Source: CAJXVY01 sp031580995 | GTDB taxonomy: Bacteria > Actinomycetota > Actinomycetes > Actinomycetales > Microbacteriaceae | Assembly: GCA_031580995.1 (NCBI GenBank) | Contig: JAVLCC010000023.1 | Location: 1 to 9,267 of the forward strand | Length of the DNA stretch: 9,267 nt | Reading direction: 5' to 3' | In this document: one piece after another, positions 4,065-9,267 of the stretch | Position numbering within the stretch: the first letter of the stretch is position 1 | How the letters are laid out: each line of letters opens with the position of its first letter | The notes under the pieces: model-generated | The model's database searches: none | Told to the model about the DNA's origin: nothing | What the model saw: the letters and a program-made list of their open reading frames with translations, nothing else | Position numbers and translations under genes: made by a program

Positions 4065-5900
4065 CTATTCAGCAGGTGCAGGTTCTGCAGGGTCTTCGGT
4101 AGCGGGATCTTCAACACCGTTTTCTGTCCCAGGTTCTGTCCCAGGTTCAGGCTCGGGTTCAGGCTCAGTTTCATTCACACAATCCACATACAAGATCACC
4201 TCTTGCAACTGATCTTGTAGGCCTGGCAAAACTGATTGCTGCTGAACAACCGTTCCAGGGTCACCATTGCAGATTTCAGCATCCAAAATCTCAACCGAGA
4301 CCGTGTAGCCAACATCGGGGGCTGTTAGCAACCTTCTGGCTTCAATGACATCCAAGTTTTGAACGTTGGGGACAATCACCTGCCCATTAGAAATCACGAT
4401 GTCCACCACTTCGTTGGTCGGCACTTGAACATTCGCAACCGGGTCACTTGTTATCACAACACCCTCAGGAATTGAGGCGGAATTGACGCTACTGATTCTC
4501 CCAAGCTCCAAACCATTACTATCAATCTGCCCAAGAGCATCCTCTTCGGTCAAACCAGTCAGGTTAGGGACTGTGATTAGTTCCCGCCCAGAAGAAACAT
4601 AGAGAGTTATTGGAGTGTTTTGAATAACCTCTGTTCCAGCCTCGGGCTCCATCCGAACGACAAAACCCTGTTCAACCGTTTCACTTCTTTCATAAACCCT
4701 CAAAACCAATAGCTCCTGCGAGCTCAGCTGGTCATAGGCATCGGTGTAATCAAGGCCTGTGACATCATTGACAATGATTCCTCCAGAGGGATTGGGTGTG
4801 ATTGGGTTCACCCCCAAAAGATTCTGTGAAAACCAGAAACCCAAGCCCAATAAGATCACCACAACCGCAGTTCCAAACCCCCAAATAACTCCAGCATTAG
4901 CTCGATCAGCTGAGTTAATTACCTGCTCGGGAGCTGTTTTCAGTGACTCTCTGAGTCCTGTCGGGAAATCATCTGTGTCGGTGTTTAGTAATTCTGTTTT
5001 TGCCAAGTTAGCTGTAGGTGGCTTGGTTTCCAATAAATCAGCGTTGGTGCTTCCCATAGCCGCCATCAGGTCTTCGCGGAATTCCTCAGCGGTTTGGTAT
5101 CGCTCCTCGCGACCCTTCTCCATGGATTTCATCACCACGGCGTCTAGCTCTTTGGATACGTTTGGGTTGTGCTCAGAAGGCGGTGTGACAGCTTCACTCA
5201 CGTGTTGGTAGGCAACGCTAACGGCACTTTCACCCTTGAATGGCGGCCGACCAGCAAGCATTTCATAAAGTATTACGCCGGTGGAATATAAATCTGTTCT
5301 GGAATCAACCGATTCTCCTCTGGCTTGTTCTGGAGAGAAATACTGTGCTGTTCCCAAGATTCCCATGGTGGCGGCCTTGGTGGCTGAGTTATCGGTTACC
5401 GCTCTGGCGATACCAAAGTCCATGACCTTCACCTGATCGTTTCCAACAACCATCACATTCGCAGGCTTTATATCTCTGTGGATGATTCCTGCGGTGTGGC
5501 TAACCTCCAAAGCACTCAAAATGCTCGAGGTGTATTTCACTGCCTTTTCGGTTGTGACCTCACCCTCATGAATCAGATCCCTAAGAAGTGTTCCTTTCAC
5601 AAACTCCATGACAATAAATGGAACTTTTCGTTCATTGCCAAACTCATCGGTTGTGACCTCTTCACCAGCGTCATAGACCCTGACGATTGTTGGGTGAGCC
5701 ATTCGAGCACTAGCTTGGGCTTCCTGACGAAACTTATCTTCAAAGCTTTCATCGTTGGCTAAATCTGATTTGAGTAACTTAACCGCCACAGTTCTGCCCA
5801 GACGGGTGTCGGTGCCTTCATACACCTCTGCCATTCCGCCTCGGCCAACCAGCTCGCCCAAGCGGTAGCGACCCGCTATCAGACGTGGATTCTCGGTCAA
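4065..5900 (-). CDS. pknB: Transmembrane PASTA-domain serine/threonine kinase PknB
   Basis: Essential-type membrane Ser/Thr kinase (611 residues) controlling peptidoglycan synthesis and division. The cytoplasmic kinase domain (about 12-276) has the GRGG glycine loop (19-22), catalytic Lys41, Glu60, HRD Asp143 with Lys145 and Asn148, DFG at 161-163 and the GTAQYFSPEQA segment (183-193). In the activation loop Thr178 aligns with M. tuberculosis PknB Thr173, while the Thr171 position is Ala176, with Thr174 nearby. A juxtamembrane linker leads to one helix (about 337-358). Outside are three PASTA domains (about 376-438, 441-506, 508-575), one fewer than M. tuberculosis PknB, and an acidic Pro-rich tail (577-611). 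The only cysteines, 544 and 574, lie in the last PASTA domain. Start is TTG behind a strong Shine-Dalgarno; no nearby ATG fits. Last gene of the rodA-pbpA-pknA-pknB operon. Confidence 0.97.
   Translation of the reverse strand: MTENPRLIAGRYRLGELVGRGGMAEVYEGTDTRLGRTVAVKLLKSDLANDESFEDKFRQEAQASARMAHPTIVRVYDAGEEVTTDEFGNERKVPFIVMEFVKGTLLRDLIHEGEVTTEKAVKYTSSILSALEVSHTAGIIHRDIKPANVMVVGNDQVKVMDFGIARAVTDNSATKAATMGILGTAQYFSPEQARGESVDSRTDLYSTGVILYEMLAGRPPFKGESAVSVAYQHVSEAVTPPSEHNPNVSKELDAVVMKSMEKGREERYQTAEEFREDLMAAMGSTNADLLETKPPTANLAKTELLNTDTDDFPTGLRESLKTAPEQVINSADRANAGVIWGFGTAVVVILLGLGFWFSQNLLGVNPITPNPSGGIIVNDVTGLDYTDAYDQLSSQELLVLRVYERSETVEQGFVVRMEPEAGTEVIQNTPITLYVSSGRELITVPNLTGLTEEDALGQIDSNGLELGRISSVNSASIPEGVVITSDPVANVQVPTNEVVDIVISNGQVIVPNVQNLDVIEARRLLTAPDVGYTVSVEILDAEICNGDPGTVVQQQSVLPGLQDQLQEVILYVDCVNETEPEPEPEPGTEPGTENGVEDPATEDPAEPAPAE
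4122..4169. repeat. Four 12-bp tandem repeat units in the pknB 3' end
   Basis: Units on the plus strand are TTCTGTCCCAGG twice (4122-4133, 4134-4145), then TTCAGGCTCGGG and TTCAGGCTCAGT (4146-4157, 4158-4169). Each 12-bp unit adds four residues to the Glu-Pro/Pro-Gly-Thr tail of PknB. A copy change would alter tail length without shifting the frame. Confidence 0.8.
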
Positions 5901-5908
5901 GTTATTTA

Positions 5909-5918
5909 TCTCCTCTTA
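5909..5918 (-). promoter_or_regulatory. Strong ribosome binding site fixing the TTG start of pknB
   Basis: On the minus strand AAGAGGAGAT lies in the 33-nt gap after pknA; its AGGAG core (5914-5910) ends 9 nt before the TTG at 5900. The strong complementarity to 16S rRNA supports TTG as the real start, as there is no other start codon close to the beginning of the kinase domain. Confidence 0.8.
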
Positions 5919-5933
5919 TTCAAATCTTATTTT

Positions 5934-7382
5934 CTAGTTCACTGTTTCGTTCTCGGCAGGCGCATCATTAACACCATCGTTACCTTCACCATCTGGATCT
6001 GGTTCAGCTGGAGTTTCTCCTTCTTCATCTGGATCAGGTTCAATAATCTCTGGCTCCTGAATTTCATTGGTGTCTTCTGTGTAATCCCCCACGTAATAAG
6101 TAACGGTTATCTCCTCCCCTAAAGTTACGTTACCCAAAGGAGTTGCCGAATATACGGTTCTAACCCGTGGGTCATCCCCATCCAATACTTGCCCCGCTAT
6201 TGCATTGACCCTAAATCCCAAATCGTTCAAATAGCTTGTGACCACAGCTATTGATTTACCCTCAACGCTTTCATAGCTGATAACCGCAGCCTCTGGAATG
6301 ACCACTTCGGTATCTTCTTCAACTTCCGTTTCAACCTGTTCGACCGGCTCCGGATCTTCTTCAACCTCAACCACCTGGTTGGGTTCAAAAAATATGGCAG
6401 CTATTACCACCCCAACGCTTACAACCATCAGTCCTATCAACGCAAGCCACGGCCAAACAACCGGAGCCCTGGGGATTGGTGCGGTGTCAGCCAATTGCAT
6501 GGCGACTGTTTCATCATCCAGCTCATCTAACTGATCGGTTGTTGGACCAGAGTCCGATTTGCGCTTTTCTCGAAGTAAACCCTCGGCCCTGATTGCCAAT
6601 GAGTTCGCACTCTCTGGTCTTTGATTGGGCTTTTTTGCCAAACAGTTCATAACCAATGACTGAACCCTGGGGTCAATCTCTTCAGGAAGTGCTGGGGGTT
6701 GCTCATTAATCTGCGCCATGGCGATTGCCATTTGTGTTTCACCTGTGAAGGGACGCTTACCCACCAAGCACTCGTAGGCAACAATTCCTAAGGAATACAA
6801 ATCTGTTGCGTAGGTGGATGTCTTGCCGGTGGCTTGCTCTGGAGCAAGGTATTGAACGGTTCCCATCACCTGACCTGTTTTTGTCAGCGGAACTTGGTCT
6901 CCCACCCTTGCAATTCCAAAATCAGTTATCTTCACTTGCCCATCTGGGGTAATCAATAGGTTTCCAGGTTTGATGTCTCGGTGAACCAATCCTCTTTGGT
7001 GGGCTGCAGCCAAAGCTCTAGAAGTCTGAGCGATGATGTCCAAGACTTTTTCTTGGTCTATTTTTTTCTCTCGCTCCAGGATTCTGGAAAGGGCCTCTCC
7101 GGGAACCAGCTCCATCACCAAATAAGCACTTCCGGTGTCTTCCCCGTAGTCATAGACATTGGCGATTCCCTCATGCTCAACCAAGGCTGCACTTTTCGCT
7201 TCTGAACGAAACCTTGCAATAAAACCAGGGTCGCCGAGATATTCCTCTTTGAGAATCTTTATGGCAACCTTTCGCATGATGCGCTCATCTTGAGCTTGCC
7301 AAACCTCACCCATGCCACCAACAGCTATTCGGGTTTCTAAACGATAGCGACCGCCGTAGGTCTGCCCCATTGCAGGCTTCAT
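5934..7382 (-). CDS. pknA: Transmembrane serine/threonine kinase PknA with an extracellular PASTA-like domain
   Basis: Membrane Ser/Thr kinase (482 residues) regulating cell shape and division with PknB. The kinase domain (about 12-272) shows VGGMGEVW (21-28), Lys42, Glu61, HRD with Asp136, Lys138 and Asn141, DFG at 154-156, and activation-loop Thr167 and Thr169, aligned with Thr172 and Thr174 of M. tuberculosis PknA. One membrane helix spans about 308-332. Unlike M. tuberculosis PknA, the outside part is substantial: a Glu-rich linker (337-361), a PASTA-like domain (about 363-432, with ESVEGKSIAVVTSYLNDLGF at 371-390), and a long acidic, Pro-rich tail (433-482). The ATG at 7382 overlaps the pbpA stop (ATGA), with GGAGAG (7389-7394) as ribosome site. 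Order next to pbpA and sequence of the start (GGRYRLE…IAVGGMGEVW) support PknA over another PknB copy. Confidence 0.95.
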   Translation of the reverse strand: MKPAMGQTYGGRYRLETRIAVGGMGEVWQAQDERIMRKVAIKILKEEYLGDPGFIARFRSEAKSAALVEHEGIANVYDYGEDTGSAYLVMELVPGEALSRILEREKKIDQEKVLDIIAQTSRALAAAHQRGLVHRDIKPGNLLITPDGQVKITDFGIARVGDQVPLTKTGQVMGTVQYLAPEQATGKTSTYATDLYSLGIVAYECLVGKRPFTGETQMAIAMAQINEQPPALPEEIDPRVQSLVMNCLAKKPNQRPESANSLAIRAEGLLREKRKSDSGPTTDQLDELDDETVAMQLADTAPIPRAPVVWPWLALIGLMVVSVGVVIAAIFFEPNQVVEVEEDPEPVEQVETEVEEDTEVVIPEAAVISYESVEGKSIAVVTSYLNDLGFRVNAIAGQVLDGDDPRVRTVYSATPLGNVTLGEEITVTYYVGDYTEDTNEIQEPEIIEPDPDEEGETPAEPDPDGEGNDGVNDAPAENETVN

Positions 7383-8815
7383 CGGACACTCTCCAATATT
7401 CTCCTACCCACAGGGGCTGCTCTTGAATTTCCTGTAGCGGACTGATCAACACCTTCAATCACGACAGTCACCACAAGCTCTGGGTTTTCAGCAGGGGCGA
7501 ATCCTGTGAACCAATAGGTGTAGGGCTGACCGATTCCGTTTTCAGCTGTGCCAGTCTTGCCAGCGACTGCCATGCCTGGAATCTTTGCGTTGCCAGCTGC
7601 TCCAATTTCCACAGACTCAAACATCATCTGCGTCAAAAGCCCAGCGGTTGATTGAGAAATCGGAGAGCCAAAGACTTGTGGTTGGGGGTCGGATAAAAGC
7701 TCAAGGTTATTTGAAACCACTCGGTCAATCATTTCTGGTGAATAGATGATTCCTTGGTTAGCAATTGCGGAGGTGATCATCGCCATCTGGAGTGGGGTTG
7801 TCCTTAGGTCATATTGTCCAAAGGAAACAAGCCCTGTTTGCGCGGTGTTTAGATCGGCAGGAAAATTGCTGGATGAAACAGGCATAGGAATGTTCACCTG
7901 AGAGTCAAATCCAAAAAGCTCCGATTGCACCCTCAGCTGATCCTCTCCAAGTTGCATACCTAATTCCGCGAATGGAATATTGCAACTTTTGATGAAGGCT
8001 GTTCTAAGAGACACAGTCTCACCATCACCACAAGTTGAGTCATTGGCGTTTGTGATGTTAGTAAATGTGCCGGGAAGTCGAAGTGATGCAGGGTTTTCAA
8101 ACTCGCTGTCCCCATCAAACTCACCACTTTCAAATGCAGCGGCTGCAACCACTAACTTAAACACCGATCCCGGGTGATACTGATCTCCAGAAATGGCCCT
8201 GTTGATTAGTGGGTCGTCTTCGTCTGTGAGCAATTCTTCATATGCACTTGAGCTTGATGCAAAGCTGTGACTTGCAAGCTGGTTGGCATCAAATCCCGGT
8301 TTGGATACCAGTGCTTTTATCTCACCTGTCTTGGGATCCATGGCTATAACCGCACCTTTATTGTCTCCAAGCGCATCCCAAGCAGTTTGTTGTAACTCAT
8401 CATCAATGGTCAGCTCCACATTGGCACCACTTATCGGTGTACCACTTAGAACAGCGTTGATTTGATCAAAAAACTGTGCAGATGACTGACCTGAAAGGAA
8501 ATTACCCATCTCTCGTTCAATGCCGGTGCTTCCTTGGAAGAGTGAGAAATAGCCGGTGAGGTGACTATAAACCTCAGAGTCATAAGCTCTTTGGTAGCGG
8601 AAGTTATCATCCACTTCATAGCTTGAGGCAATCGGGGTGGATTCAACCAAGATAGAACCCCTGAGGGTTTTATAACTGTCATAACTGGATCTGACGTTTC
8701 TGCCATCACTTACCAGTGAGTCCGCTTGGAAGACTTGAACCCCAGTTGCAAAGCCAAAAAGAGTTAGAAACATAATCAATATAAAACTTGTCAGCCGGCG
8801 GATTGATTTACTCAA
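7379..8815 (-). CDS. pbpA: Class B penicillin-binding protein PbpA (peptidoglycan transpeptidase)
   Basis: Membrane-anchored D,D-transpeptidase (478 residues) that crosslinks peptidoglycan, pairing with the RodA-type polymerase encoded upstream. One N-terminal helix (about 9-30) is followed by a dimerisation/linker domain including LRGSIL (51-56), then the transpeptidase domain. Catalytic motifs are complete: SxxK as Ser217-Val-Phe-Lys220 in PGSVFK, SxN as Ser277-Cys-Asn279, and KTGT at 420-423. The only two cysteines, 262 and 278, flank the active site and probably form a disulfide, as I recall being described for the M. tuberculosis enzyme. The start is TTG, overlapping the rodA stop (TTGA), with AGGTGG just upstream; a TAG five codons back excludes a longer protein. 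Length and motif spacing are normal for actinobacterial PbpA. It also overlaps pknA by 4 nt. Confidence 0.96.
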   Translation of the reverse strand: MSKSIRRLTSFILIMFLTLFGFATGVQVFQADSLVSDGRNVRSSYDSYKTLRGSILVESTPIASSYEVDDNFRYQRAYDSEVYSHLTGYFSLFQGSTGIEREMGNFLSGQSSAQFFDQINAVLSGTPISGANVELTIDDELQQTAWDALGDNKGAVIAMDPKTGEIKALVSKPGFDANQLASHSFASSSSAYEELLTDEDDPLINRAISGDQYHPGSVFKLVVAAAAFESGEFDGDSEFENPASLRLPGTFTNITNANDSTCGDGETVSLRTAFIKSCNIPFAELGMQLGEDQLRVQSELFGFDSQVNIPMPVSSSNFPADLNTAQTGLVSFGQYDLRTTPLQMAMITSAIANQGIIYSPEMIDRVVSNNLELLSDPQPQVFGSPISQSTAGLLTQMMFESVEIGAAGNAKIPGMAVAGKTGTAENGIGQPYTYWFTGFAPAENPELVVTVVIEGVDQSATGNSRAAPVGRRILESVR

Positions 8816-9267
8816 CTCACCACCTGCCTATTTGTTGAATCACTGATGCGAAGCAAAAGTGCAATCAATAGCCAGTTGGCCAATAACGAACTACCACCGG
8901 CTGCTAAAAACGGTGTTGTTAGACCAGTTAGCGGAACTACTCTCAACACCCCACCAACAACAATGAATACCTGAAGCGCAATCACGAAGCTAAGCCCTGC
9001 GGCCAACAGCCTCGAGAAATCATCTCTGTGGGCCATGGCTATTCTTAGGCCTCTGTAGGTGATTAATAAATACACCGACAAAACAGCGAACACTCCCACA
9101 AGACCGAGCTCTTCAGCGAGGGCTGCAAATATAAAATCATTCGCTGCCAGTGGAACCAATTGAGGGTATCCACCACCTAGTCCGGTTCCTAAGATGCCAC
9201 CGTGGGCCATTCCAAAAAGCCCTTGCACCAACTGATAGCTGCCACCGGCTCCTGAATAATTTTCAGA
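8812..9267 (-). CDS. rodA: RodA/FtsW-family SEDS peptidoglycan polymerase, C-terminal part
   Basis: C-terminal 151 residues of a polytopic SEDS glycosyltransferase that polymerises lipid II; the start lies beyond the window. The visible part begins SENYSGAGGSYQLVQGL and includes the family loop with GGILGTGLGGG and the motif NDFIFAALAEELGLVG, in which the Glu-Glu pair precedes a membrane helix. PLTGLTTPFLAAGGSSLLAN resembles the conserved stretch of M. tuberculosis RodA (Rv0017c) closely. About four membrane helices remain. Placement before pbpA, with a 4-nt TTGA overlap, identifies it as the RodA that works with PbpA rather than the divisome FtsW, which is normally in the dcw cluster. The frame is open to position 9267, so this is truncation by the window and not a broken gene. 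Confidence 0.95.
   Translation of the reverse strand, partial: SENYSGAGGSYQLVQGLFGMAHGGILGTGLGGGYPQLVPLAANDFIFAALAEELGLVGVFAVLSVYLLITYRGLRIAMAHRDDFSRLLAAGLSFVIALQVFIVVGGVLRVVPLTGLTTPFLAAGGSSLLANWLLIALLLRISDSTNRQVVS

Noticed and set aside
4050..4070. Terminator between convergent trpG and pknB
   Set aside because: Only the 8-bp TTAGCTAA palindrome with no loop is present and no hairpin with a T-run; the gap is 4 nt.
4759..5211. 150-codon plus-strand frame opposite pknB
   Set aside because: Antisense to the PknB membrane helix and kinase end; no ribosome site or family resemblance. Shorter antisense frames opposite pknB, pknA and pbpA were dismissed for the same reason.
9229..9231. Codon at 9231 as start of the rodA product
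   Set aside because: It is an internal TTG; the frame stays open to 9267 and the upstream residues (ending GGSYQ) match the RodA family, so the gene continues outside the window.

Overview
The window is the ppiA–crgA–trpG–pknB–pknA–pbpA–rodA cell-wall and cell-division locus that actinobacteria usually carry close to the replication origin. Gene order and protein content place it in Actinobacteria with high confidence. Base composition looks moderate by eye (roughly 45–50% G+C). With very compact gene packing, this suggests a small-genome, lower-GC lineage, perhaps a freshwater Microbacteriaceae (Luna-type) relative. That lineage is inference only.

Layout. Positions 1–1471 (minus strand) hold a two-gene ABC exporter, ATPase then ABC-2 permease, joined by an ATGA overlap; the permease is cut by the window start. 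A short divergent region (1472–1583) separates it from a plus-strand pair, cyclophilin ppiA and an intramembrane rhomboid protease. The divisome gene crgA (minus, 2763–3017) converges on the rhomboid. A small antibiotic-biosynthesis-monooxygenase-fold gene (3105–3395) diverges from crgA and is followed by the glutamine amidotransferase trpG/pabA (3428–4060). From 9267 back to 4065 the minus strand carries one operon, read rodA (truncated by the window end), pbpA, pknA, pknB. The first three overlap by 4 nt each, and pknB follows 33 nt after pknA with a strong Shine-Dalgarno and a TTG start.

How it works together. RodA (glycan polymerase) and PbpA (class B transpeptidase) form a peptidoglycan synthase pair. 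PknA and PknB are membrane Ser/Thr kinases that tune this machinery, with extracellular PASTA domains likely to sense cell-wall fragments. CrgA is a small divisome membrane protein. In related genomes the operon begins with the phosphatase pstP and FHA-domain genes; these would lie beyond 9267.

No wholly new system is visible; this is a conserved core region. The points most worth a second look are: a perfect 12-bp inverted repeat inside the rhomboid coding sequence; an identical TAGACT–7 nt–ATG leaderless-promoter arrangement at crgA and trpG (with a similar one at ppiA); an extracellular PASTA-like domain on PknA, which the M. tuberculosis protein lacks; acidic Pro-rich tails on both kinases, one encoded by a 12-bp tandem repeat; and an inverted repeat over the crgA promoter. 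There is no gene-free stretch over 300 bases, and I saw no tRNA, rRNA, CRISPR array or insertion sequence.
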